This document shows positions 1 through 7,232 of a stretch of 45,069 nt of DNA, piece by piece. This stretch comes from MGBC131033 sp910585655. GTDB lineage: Bacteria > Bacillota > Clostridia > Lachnospirales > Lachnospiraceae. The notes below the pieces were generated by a model. It was not told where the DNA came from. It searched no databases and saw only the letters and a list, made by a program, of their open reading frames with translations. Location of the stretch: the NCBI GenBank assembly GCA_949502025.1, contig CATBCG010000052.1, positions 1-45,069 on the forward strand. Reading direction: 5' to 3'. Position 1 is the first letter of the stretch. Each line of letters begins with the position of its first letter. A program made the position numbers and the translations under genes.

Positions 1-130
1 CAGAGCTTTGCCTAAAGCTTTCTTCAGATTCCACCTCACGATGGACACCCTTGCTCTTGGCTATACACTTCCCACTACCAGGGCGTGTTACGGACTTTCA
101 CCGATTAGATTGCGCCCATACTGGGCGCAC
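1..130 (-). mobile_element. 5' end of a group IIC intron (truncated by the window edge)
   Basis: Read on the minus strand, position 130 starts with GTGCGCCCAG, the usual 5' end of bacterial group II introns. It is followed by domain I signatures such as GGTGAAAGTCCG (about 93-82) and AAGGGTGTCC...GTGAGGTGGAATCTGAAG (about 55-24). These match what I recall of the Oceanobacillus-type class C introns. The 5' splice site lies directly behind a hairpin plus T6 terminator (132-170), the known preferred target of group IIC introns. The rest of the intron, including any reverse transcriptase gene, lies left of the window. Class and orientation are well supported; activity cannot be judged. Confidence 0.85.
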
Positions 131-131
131 C

Positions 132-170
132 AAAAAAGAGGAGACTATAGAACGAATCTATTGTCTCCTC
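132..170 (-). terminator. Intrinsic terminator of the Big_2 protein gene
   Basis: On the minus strand, GAGGAGAC pairs with GTCTCCTC, followed by a mismatch, four more pairs and a 7-nt loop, then T6 at 137-132. It lies about 45 nt behind the stop codon of the gene at 214-927 and directly before the group II intron. Confidence 0.8.
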
Positions 171-213
171 TGGCTTTAATACCAGTACGCTCCTGGTATT
201 TTTATGTTTCTTA

Positions 214-927
214 TTATTTCGCTTTCCTCGACGGTTCCGTAGAATTGTTAAGTTCAGAGCCGGATTCATTGGCAGTTCCTTCGTCTGCCTTGTCCGTGTC
301 TTCCTCCTCTGCTTCTACGACGGTTATAACACATTTATCGAACTTGCCGTTGGCAATTTCCGCATAAATGGTGGTCGCTCCGACAGCCTTGGCCGTTACT
401 TTGCCGGTGGCGCTTACGGTAGCAATCTCAGGATTGAGACTGTAGTATGCCGCGATTTCCGCCGTTGTGTTAGGCTTTAGTATGGCCTTCAGGCTTGTTT
501 TTTTGTCAAGCTCCAATGTAAGTTCAGTCAGTGTCAGCTTTACGCTGATGGCTGGCGGACCGACCGTAACGTCGCAAGTCAGTATCGTGGAGGAACCGGC
601 GCTGCTGTCCTTTACTGTCACTGTGATAGTGGCAGTACCGATACTCTTCGCTGTGATAACTCCTTTTTTGGAAACACTGGCGATTTCGGTATCGTCGGAC
701 TTGTAACTGACTTTTTGGTTTTCGGTGAGATTATACACTCTCAGGTTGAAGGTAGAGTCCTTTACCATGGACTTTGCCTGAACGTTCAACTTTGGTTCGG
801 GAACGCTTTCCTCTTCCTCTGTTAGTACCGTCCCTGCGTGAACGGTGGTAGGCGCCACGACAGAGAACAGAAAAAGAATCAGGAGTGACAAACCGCACAT
901 AGAAACCAATCTGATCCATCTTTTCAT
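214..927 (-). CDS. Secreted protein with two bacterial Ig-like (Big_2) domains
   Basis: 237 aa. Residues 1-31 form a signal peptide (KR-rich start, a run of Leu/Ile/Phe, cleavage probably after VHA). Two Big_2-like units follow, about residues 46-122 and 128-205. Each carries the hallmark pattern of a 'D/N-x-x-I-A-x-V-S/sxxGxVTAKxxGxxTI' strand pair (IASVSKKGVITAKSIG and IATVSATGKVTAKAVG). The C-terminal 30 residues are acidic and Ser/Asn-rich, with no LPXTG motif. The protein is expected outside the cell or loosely wall-attached; its ligand is unknown. Start chosen at 927 because GGGAGG lies about 10 nt upstream. A TATAAT-like -10 (978-983, minus) is present but has no good -35. The gene is followed by a clear terminator and the intron. 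Confidence 0.85.
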   Translation of the reverse strand: MKRWIRLVSMCGLSLLILFLFSVVAPTTVHAGTVLTEEEESVPEPKLNVQAKSMVKDSTFNLRVYNLTENQKVSYKSDDTEIASVSKKGVITAKSIGTATITVTVKDSSAGSSTILTCDVTVGPPAISVKLTLTELTLELDKKTSLKAILKPNTTAEIAAYYSLNPEIATVSATGKVTAKAVGATTIYAEIANGKFDKCVITVVEAEEEDTDKADEGTANESGSELNNSTEPSRKAK

Positions 928-1063
928 ATAGAATATCCTCCCAGATCAGCGAATCTTGATTACTATCCGCGTTCTTATTATAAGATGTATTTTTGTCAGA
1001 AAGATGGCAGGACAGAAAGGAATTTTTAGGTGTTATAAAATCTTAAAAAAATTATGCTCGTAA

Positions 1064-1093
1064 TTGGCGAGGCTTTGTGCTATACTGTATAAG
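1064..1093 (+). promoter_or_regulatory. Candidate sigma-A promoter for the 1124 operon
   Basis: TTGGCG (1064-1069), an 18-nt spacer and TATAAG (1088-1093), 30 nt ahead of the start codon at 1124. It would drive the gene pair ahead of cdaA. Confidence 0.5.
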
Positions 1094-1123
1094 ATAGACA
1101 CGCAAATAACAGGGGGTGGCAGT

Positions 1124-1564
1124 ATGCTTCATCCAGACAGAGTTCGTTTGATGACACGGATGACGATATTTGAAGAATCAGAAGAAGGGAAAAAAGCCCT
1201 TCGGATGAGTAAGTTTTATAAAAATGATTATGTCAGATGGGAACTGATGAAAACCATATTGAGCGTAACAATGGGTTATCTGCTGATTCTGGTTCTGATT
1301 GGGATGTATTATTCCGAATATCTGATTGCGAATGCGGTTACGTTGGATTATCGTGGGATCGGTATGAGGATTTTAGGGATATACCTGGTGATTCTGATCG
1401 TTTATGTCAGTGCGGCTCTGATTTGGTATTCCTATCGCTACAGCCGGGAACGAAAGAACCTGATGCGCTATTATAAGAGTCTAAAGCGTCTGCTTGGGCT
1501 TTATCAGGGCGAGCAAACTCCCTCCACAAAAGAAACAGACAGACAGGAGGTATCGGATCGATGA
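1124..1564 (+). CDS. Small two-helix membrane protein of unknown function
   Basis: 146 aa from the ATG at 1124, chosen because AGGGGGTGG (1111-1119) sits at a proper distance; an earlier in-frame start lies inside the promoter. The protein has two hydrophobic segments (about residues 44-64 and 83-104), a basic cytoplasmic-looking segment rich in Arg/Tyr after the second, and a polar C-terminus. I do not recognise a characterised family. It overlaps the next gene by four bases (ATGA), so the two are probably translationally coupled. It lies at the head of the block leading to cdaA-cdaR, so a role in the same envelope or c-di-AMP context is possible but only inferred. Confidence 0.8.
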   Translation: MLHPDRVRLMTRMTIFEESEEGKKALRMSKFYKNDYVRWELMKTILSVTMGYLLILVLIGMYYSEYLIANAVTLDYRGIGMRILGIYLVILIVYVSAALIWYSYRYSRERKNLMRYYKSLKRLLGLYQGEQTPSTKETDRQEVSDR

Positions 1565-2679
1565 TACAGTTACTGGTATGGAAGGATTGGCTGAGGAATT
1601 TTTACCGCCATTATGCGCGAATACTGCTGCCGATAGTACGGTTTTTGCTGGCGTTTGCAGTATTTACTATGATCAATGGACAGATTGGCTATGAGGCAAA
1701 GCTGACCAAGCTTCCCGTCGTGCTGGCGCTTTCCTTTTTTTCCGCCTTTATGCCTTCGGCTGTTTTGGTGTTGCTCGCCGCGGGCGCGGTTCTAATCCAT
1801 ATATATGCCGCTTCTAAGATGATGACACTGGTTTTTTTACTGGTGATTTTGATTTTGTATTTGATGTTTGCCCGTTTTGTACCGCGGTATGGCTGGGCGC
1901 TGCTGGCAGTGCCGATGCTCTATTATCTCCATATCCCATATGTTATTCCCTTGGTATTAGGGCTGGTGGCGACTCCGGTTTCCGCCCTGGCGGTAGGATG
2001 CGGTGTGGTGATTCATTACCTGCTTTTACTGATGAAGGAAACGGCGTTGATGGCAACCGGCAGTATGGGGATGGAAGATGTGCTGGCGATGTATACTTAT
2101 GTATTAAAAAGTATTACAGGCAACCGCCATATGATGCTAACGATAGGAATTTTCTTTATTGTTATTTTTATAACATGGTTTGTCCGCAGGCTGCGAATTG
2201 CGCACGCGCATGAAATTGCGATACTAGTAGGCGTTGTAGCAAATATCCTTTTGTTTTTGCTGGGCGATTTGGTGTTGGATGTTTCAGATGAGCTGCTGTA
2301 TGTGATTTTCGGAAGTCTTGGCTCCGGAGTCTTGGCGTTTATCATACAGTTCTTCCGGTTTACCTTGGATTATAGTACGGTGGAAAACGTCCAGTTTGAG
2401 GACGACGACTATTACTATTATGTAAGGGCAGTACCAAAGCTTAAAGTTACGACGCCGGAAGTCAATGTCAAGAAATTTACGGCGGGTACAGAGCCGGAGA
2501 GTCAGGACGAGTATTTAGAAGAAGACGAGGAAGAAGAGTTTCTTACGGGCAGATACAATGTGTATCCGGAGGATGAAATAGAACTGAATTTAGAGTTCGA
2601 GGAGTATTATGATTTAGAGCCGGAACTTGTCGGGGAAAAAAAGGAGAAAAAGGAAAAAAAGGAAAAGGACCGCCTTTAA
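1561..2679 (+). CDS. Polytopic membrane protein upstream of cdaA, unknown function
   Basis: 372 aa. About eight hydrophobic segments fill residues 15-280. After them comes a conserved-looking stretch, FEDDDYYYYVRAVPK, near residue 278, then an acidic tail and a final Lys/Glu run (about residues 357-370). An AGGAGG motif lies about 10 nt before the ATG at 1561, and the start overlaps the stop of the preceding gene. No catalytic motif is visible and I do not recognise a named family. The Tyr-rich acidic segment straight after the last membrane helix suggests a cytoplasmic interaction tail. It is followed after 42 bp by cdaA, so a link to c-di-AMP or envelope control is plausible but unproven. 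Confidence 0.85.
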   Translation: MIQLLVWKDWLRNFYRHYARILLPIVRFLLAFAVFTMINGQIGYEAKLTKLPVVLALSFFSAFMPSAVLVLLAAGAVLIHIYAASKMMTLVFLLVILILYLMFARFVPRYGWALLAVPMLYYLHIPYVIPLVLGLVATPVSALAVGCGVVIHYLLLLMKETALMATGSMGMEDVLAMYTYVLKSITGNRHMMLTIGIFFIVIFITWFVRRLRIAHAHEIAILVGVVANILLFLLGDLVLDVSDELLYVIFGSLGSGVLAFIIQFFRFTLDYSTVENVQFEDDDYYYYVRAVPKLKVTTPEVNVKKFTAGTEPESQDEYLEEDEEEEFLTGRYNVYPEDEIELNLEFEEYYDLEPELVGEKKEKKEKKEKDRL

Positions 2680-2721
2680 GAATGATAAGAGGTCGGATAA
2701 GAACAGATAGGATGTAGTAAA

Positions 2722-3606
2722 ATGGAAAATATCAAGGATTTTATCAACGATTATTTTACCTGGCTGTCGCCGCCTACGATCAAAGCCTCCGATATTTTGG
2801 AGATCGTGATTTTGGCGCTGGTGATTTACCAGGTGATCAAATGGATTAAAAATACACGGGCATGGACGCTTGTAAAAGGTGTACTGTTTTTAGGGATTTT
2901 TTGTATCCTTGCCGTAGTGTTTGAACTGGACGTGATTTTGTGGCTGATTAAAAATACCATTAATGTAGGGATTATCGCTGTTATTATCCTGTTCCAGCCA
3001 GAGCTTCGTAAAGCCTTAGAGGAACTTGGGAAAAAGAATATCGTTCCTTCGATTTTAAGCTTTGATGATAAAAACGAAAACAAACGTTACAGCGACCGCA
3101 CGGTAGAGGAGCTGGTACGAGCCTCTTACGAGCTGGCAAGAACCAAGACCGGAGCGTTGATGGTGATTGAGAAAAACATTCTTTTGACGGAATATGAAAT
3201 GACGGGGATTCCTTTGGACGCCCTGATCAGCAGCCAGTTATTGGTGAATATTTTCGAGCATAACACTCCGCTTCATGACGGGGCTATCATTATTCGAGAG
3301 GATCGGATTGTGGCTGCAACCTGTTATTTACCGCTTTCTGACAATATGGAGTTAAGCAAGGAGCTTGGGACAAGACACCGCGCCGGAGTAGGCATCAGCG
3401 AGGCGGCGGATTGCCTGACGATCATCGTTTCTGAGGAGACCGGAAAAGTATCCGTAACCGAGGAGGGACGCCTTAGCCGGAATTTGGATGCAGAGCATTT
3501 GAGAAAGCGTCTGGTAGCAGCGCAGATTCGTAGTAGCTTGCCGGAGACAAAAAAGAAGTTTAAGGGCTTAAAAGGATGGAAGGGAAGGAACAGACATGAA
3601 AAATAG
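2722..3606 (+). CDS. cdaA: Membrane diadenylate cyclase CdaA
   Basis: 294 aa. Makes c-di-AMP from two ATP at the membrane. Three N-terminal hydrophobic helices (about residues 23-100) end in the family motif QPELRKALEELG. They are followed by the DisA_N cyclase domain, with the DGA motif at 186-188 and the RHR motif at 218-220 (GTRHRAGVGISE), the two signatures of active diadenylate cyclases. The C-terminal tail is Lys-rich. Length is near the usual 270-290 aa. cdaR overlaps its last 11 bp, the normal cdaA-cdaR order; glmM, often third, is absent here. The c-di-AMP receptor darA is encoded 28 kb downstream in the same window. The ribosome binding site is weak (GGATG). Confidence 0.97.
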   Translation: MENIKDFINDYFTWLSPPTIKASDILEIVILALVIYQVIKWIKNTRAWTLVKGVLFLGIFCILAVVFELDVILWLIKNTINVGIIAVIILFQPELRKALEELGKKNIVPSILSFDDKNENKRYSDRTVEELVRASYELARTKTGALMVIEKNILLTEYEMTGIPLDALISSQLLVNIFEHNTPLHDGAIIIREDRIVAATCYLPLSDNMELSKELGTRHRAGVGISEAADCLTIIVSEETGKVSVTEEGRLSRNLDAEHLRKRLVAAQIRSSLPETKKKFKGLKGWKGRNRHEK

Positions 3607-5071
3607 ATTGACATATAATTTAGGTCTGAAGCTGATTTCCTTAGTAGCCGCTATTATTATCTGGCTGATTATTATTTATACGTATGATCCGGTGGATACA
3701 GCAGATTTTACATTGGAGGTAACGATCCTAAACGAAGAGGCGATCACCTCCTTAAATAAAGTATACGAGGTGATTGAAGGCTCTACCGTGACGATTCGGG
3801 TAAAGGGAAATACGACTCAGGTCAATTCGCTCAAAGCTTCTGATTTTCGGGCGACTGCTGATATTTCCAAGCTTTCCCCAACGTATCATGCAAGCATTGA
3901 TGTCGTATGTACCAAAACCAACAACGTAGAGATCAGCTTTTTGGGCAAAGTGAAGATGCTGGCGATCCGTTTAGAGGATGTGGCACAAAAGCAGTTTAAA
4001 GTAACCGTAGTTCCGGAAGGGACTCCGGCAGAGGGCTATTATGCGGGAGTGTCTACAACAAAGCCGAACCTGATCCAAGTAAGCGGAGCAGAATCCGCAG
4101 TCGAACGGATCAGTCAGGTCTGTGTGGCAGTAGATGTAGCAGACGCTACCGAGACTTTTACGACGGAAGCCGTTCCGAAAGCCTATGATGAGGACGGGAA
4201 GGAGATCAAAACCGGAAGTCTGACCTTTAGTAAAAGCCCGGTTCAGGTGACGACGACGATATATGGGACAAAGGAAGTCCCAGTGGAAATTATAGCAGAA
4301 GATTCGCCTTATAGCGGGTATCGTTTGGTAGGAATAGAATACGAACCAAAGACGGTGATTCTGGCAGGGGATGAAACGACACTAGAGGAAATCTCCTCGG
4401 TGCAGATTCCGGTGTCGATTGCAAATCGGATCACAAGTCTGGAAGAAACCATTCTGTTAGAAGAATATCTGCCGGATAATGTATATCTGACCGACCCGCT
4501 TGCTTCGGTCAACGTACAGATGGAGATTGTACGGCTGGCAACGAAGATTTATGAAGTGCCGTATGAAATGATTCAGTTGCGTGACGTAGACCAGGAAAAG
4601 TGGAATTATACGTTAGAGGACGGTGTTTTTACCGTAAAGGTGATGGGACTGCAAGAGGATCTGGATCAGTTGGAGGCGGTCGGGCTGAGACCATATGCAG
4701 AGGTCGGAGAGCTGTCAGAGGAAGGAAGCTATACGATTAACGTTCAGTTTGAGCTGGATGAGCGCTTTGAACTTCAAGACAGATCGGCGATAACAGCGCT
4801 TTTGTTGCTGCGTCCAGTACCTCCGGAGCAAGACGATGCGCCAGAAGACGACCCATCCGAAGAGGATAAAGAGGATAGTGGGAATCCTGGGGAAACGGAT
4901 CCGGAGAAAGATACAAATGAATCAGAAGGAACAGATAAATCGGAGGTTGATACCGACCATACAAGCGATACCAGCGACGCGGGAGAGCCGGAGGACGAGG
5001 CAGACGCTGAGGAAGATACCGCTCAGACGGAGGATCCAAAAGAGAGTGTTCCGGCAAGCAGCCAGGCATAG
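3596..5071 (+). CDS. cdaR: CdaR, YbbR-domain regulator of CdaA
   Basis: 491 aa. One N-terminal membrane helix (about residues 8-28, LKLISLVAAIIIWLIIIY) anchors an extracellular chain of YbbR repeats (about 35-400, roughly four units with recurring 'vTV...G' and 'vxVxG' strands). This is the architecture of CdaR, which binds and modulates CdaA. The last 90 residues are an extreme Asp/Glu/Ser/Thr-rich tail with no obvious fold, longer than I expect for the family. The ATG at 3596 lies inside the end of cdaA, with GGAAGGGAAGG upstream, so translation is coupled. It is followed by an HPr-like gene after a 72-bp gap. Confidence 0.93.
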   Translation: MKNRLTYNLGLKLISLVAAIIIWLIIIYTYDPVDTADFTLEVTILNEEAITSLNKVYEVIEGSTVTIRVKGNTTQVNSLKASDFRATADISKLSPTYHASIDVVCTKTNNVEISFLGKVKMLAIRLEDVAQKQFKVTVVPEGTPAEGYYAGVSTTKPNLIQVSGAESAVERISQVCVAVDVADATETFTTEAVPKAYDEDGKEIKTGSLTFSKSPVQVTTTIYGTKEVPVEIIAEDSPYSGYRLVGIEYEPKTVILAGDETTLEEISSVQIPVSIANRITSLEETILLEEYLPDNVYLTDPLASVNVQMEIVRLATKIYEVPYEMIQLRDVDQEKWNYTLEDGVFTVKVMGLQEDLDQLEAVGLRPYAEVGELSEEGSYTINVQFELDERFELQDRSAITALLLLRPVPPEQDDAPEDDPSEEDKEDSGNPGETDPEKDTNESEGTDKSEVDTDHTSDTSDAGEPEDEADAEEDTAQTEDPKESVPASSQA

Positions 5072-5143
5072 TCAGATTTAGTCAGGTATCTGGATAAGCA
5101 TAGGATGCAAAGAAACGCCAGAAAAACGATAGGAGGTGATAAC

Positions 5144-5416
5144 ATGGTAACGGACAAAATCATCATACAAAGTCCATTGGGTCTGCATTTGCGACCAGCC
5201 AGTGATTTGTGTACGGCTGCCATGGATTTCAAATCGCTGATTGAGCTGCATAAAGAAAACTGTATAGTAAACGCCAAAAGTCTGCTTAGCGTGCTGGGCG
5301 CCTGCGTTCGCTGCGGCGATGAAATAGAGATGATTTGCAACGGACCGGACGAAGAGGAAGCACTGGCAGCAGTCATGGCTTGCTTACGACGTATCAACGA
5401 GGAAGCAGGAAAATAA
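5144..5416 (+). CDS. HPr-family phosphocarrier protein
   Basis: 90 aa, the usual HPr length. His15 in GLHLRPAS and Arg17 match the site phosphorylated by PTS enzyme I, and Ser46 in NAKSLLSVLG matches the HPr kinase site, so both regulatory residues are kept. Start at 5144 is set by AGGAGGTGAT directly upstream. It departs from typical HPr in carrying four Cys (C23, C40 and two later ones) and LRPASD instead of ARPAT. It could be the general PTS HPr or a Crh-like paralogue; Crh would lack His15, which argues for a working phosphocarrier. No other PTS genes are nearby. Confidence 0.9.
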   Translation: MVTDKIIIQSPLGLHLRPASDLCTAAMDFKSLIELHKENCIVNAKSLLSVLGACVRCGDEIEMICNGPDEEEALAAVMACLRRINEEAGK

Positions 5417-5494
5417 AAACAAGGTCATCTGCAGACAGAAAAAAGCTGTCTGTGAGAAATATAGCCGCAGTCGCGGCAGAATGAGAGGGAGTAT

Positions 5495-7180
5495 ATGTTA
5501 AATTATAAAAAATACCAGAGGAATCCGGTCGTAGATTTGCCGGACAGAAAATGGCCGAACGAGCAGATTAAAAAGGCTCCGATTTGGTGCAGTGTCGATT
5601 TGCGTGACGGCAACCAGGCTTTAGTGGAGCCGATGGTGGTAGAAGAAAAAATAGAGTTTTTTAATTTGCTTGTAAAACTGGGCTTTAAGGAGATCGAAAT
5701 TGGGTTTCCTTCGGCATCCCAGTTGGAATATGATTTTCTGCGCCAGCTTGTAGATCGGAAGCTGATACCGGACGACGTGGTGGTACAGGTCTTGATTCAG
5801 TGCCGGCAGCATTTGATTGACCGCACGTTTGAGGCGATTGAAGGGATTCCAAACGTAATTGTGCATATTTACAATTCTACCTCCACTTTACAGCGGAACG
5901 TAGTGTTCCATATGGATAAGGAGGAGATTAAGCAGATTGCCCTAGAAGGGACGCGGATGGTAAAAGAGCGTGCCAAGCATTTTAAAGGCAACCTTATTTT
6001 GGAATATTCTCCGGAAAGCTTTACCGGGACGGAGTTAGATTATGCGGTAGAAGTATGCGACGCCGTAGTAGAGGAATGGGGCGGAACGCCGGAACATCCG
6101 GTGATTATCAACCTTCCGGCGACGGTCGAAATGACTACTCCAAATGTATTTGCCGATCGAATTGAATGGATGCATCGTCATTTTAAGAAAAGAGATAGTA
6201 TTATTTTAAGCATACATCCACATAATGACAGAGGAACCGGAGTAGCGGCAGCCGAGTTAGCGCTTTTGGCTGGCTGCGATCGGATCGAAGGAACTCTGTT
6301 TGGAAATGGGGAGCGTACCGGAAACGTAGATATTACGACGATTGCCTACAATATGTTTTCTCAGGGCATCAATCCGGAACTGAACCTGGAAAATGTCAAT
6401 GAAATGATTGAGATCAGCGAGCGTTGTACAAAGATTCCGATTCATGTTCGCCACCCATATGCCGGAAAGCTGGTATTTACCGCCTTTTCCGGATCTCACC
6501 AGGATGCGATCAACAAGGGTATGCAGGCTATGAGAGAGCAGAACAGCGAGATTTGGGAGGTGCCATATCTGCCAATCGATCCGTCCGATCTGGGACGGGA
6601 ATATGAGCCGATTGTACGAATCAACAGCCAGTCCGGAAAAGGTGGCGTAGCGTTCGTAATGGATACCTATTTTGGCTTTAAGCTGCCAAAGGGGATGCAC
6701 AAAGAATTTGCCGATGTGATCCAAAAGATTGCCGAGCGGGTAGGCGAAGTAGCGCCGGAGCAGATTATGGAGGAATTCCGCAAGGAATATTTAGAGCAAA
6801 AGAGACCGTATCATTTCAGAAGATGCCGGATCGAAGAAATTGCCGGGCAGGAGGAGCTTGCCTCCCATCAAAGAGAGGATACGGAGGTAACAGTCGTCTA
6901 TACTGCAGGTGGTGAGGAAAAGACGTTTGTGGCAAGAGGAAACGGTCCGATTGATGCGGTACAGAGAGGCTTGCAGAAGGAAATCGGTGTCCAGATCAAA
7001 GTATTGGATTACAACGAGCATGCGCTCCGTTCCGGTTCTAATGCGCAGGCTGCTGCCTATATTCATATGATGAATGAGGAAACCGGAGAGGCGACTTTTG
7101 GCGTAGGAGTCAGCTCCAATATTACCAGGGCTTCGATCCGTGGTATTTTCAGCGCGGTCAACCGCTTAACGAAAAAATAA
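5495..7180 (+). CDS. leuA: 2-isopropylmalate synthase (LeuA, long form)
   Basis: 561 aa. Condenses acetyl-CoA with 2-oxoisovalerate, the first committed step of leucine synthesis. The HMGL-like TIM barrel (about residues 30-305) carries DLRDGNQ near residue 37 and the metal-binding HPHNDRG near 249. The C-terminal LeuA dimer domain that senses leucine spans about 430-560. The opening residues and length fit the long LeuA type 2 group rather than the roughly 510-aa type. AGAGGGAG precedes the ATG. The 78-bp gap to the HPr gene holds two small hairpins (5432-5452 and 5464-5477) without a T-tract; I see no T-box or leader peptide. No other leu genes are in the window. Confidence 0.95.
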   Translation: MLNYKKYQRNPVVDLPDRKWPNEQIKKAPIWCSVDLRDGNQALVEPMVVEEKIEFFNLLVKLGFKEIEIGFPSASQLEYDFLRQLVDRKLIPDDVVVQVLIQCRQHLIDRTFEAIEGIPNVIVHIYNSTSTLQRNVVFHMDKEEIKQIALEGTRMVKERAKHFKGNLILEYSPESFTGTELDYAVEVCDAVVEEWGGTPEHPVIINLPATVEMTTPNVFADRIEWMHRHFKKRDSIILSIHPHNDRGTGVAAAELALLAGCDRIEGTLFGNGERTGNVDITTIAYNMFSQGINPELNLENVNEMIEISERCTKIPIHVRHPYAGKLVFTAFSGSHQDAINKGMQAMREQNSEIWEVPYLPIDPSDLGREYEPIVRINSQSGKGGVAFVMDTYFGFKLPKGMHKEFADVIQKIAERVGEVAPEQIMEEFRKEYLEQKRPYHFRRCRIEEIAGQEELASHQREDTEVTVVYTAGGEEKTFVARGNGPIDAVQRGLQKEIGVQIKVLDYNEHALRSGSNAQAAAYIHMMNEETGEATFGVGVSSNITRASIRGIFSAVNRLTKK

Positions 7181-7232
7181 AAAGGATGAAAAGTGATTTC
7201 GCACGGCAAAATGGCTGTGCGGGAATGGGGAA

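Noticed and set aside
8..367. Open frame of 119 codons on the plus strand
   Set aside because: It is antisense to the group II intron 5' end and to the Big_2 gene; the protein text is the known kind of spurious product from group II intron RNA sequence.
5417..5494. Possible T-box or attenuator before leuA
   Set aside because: Two short hairpins occur, but there is no T-tract, no leader peptide with Leu codons and no T-box sequence; the region is only 78 bp.
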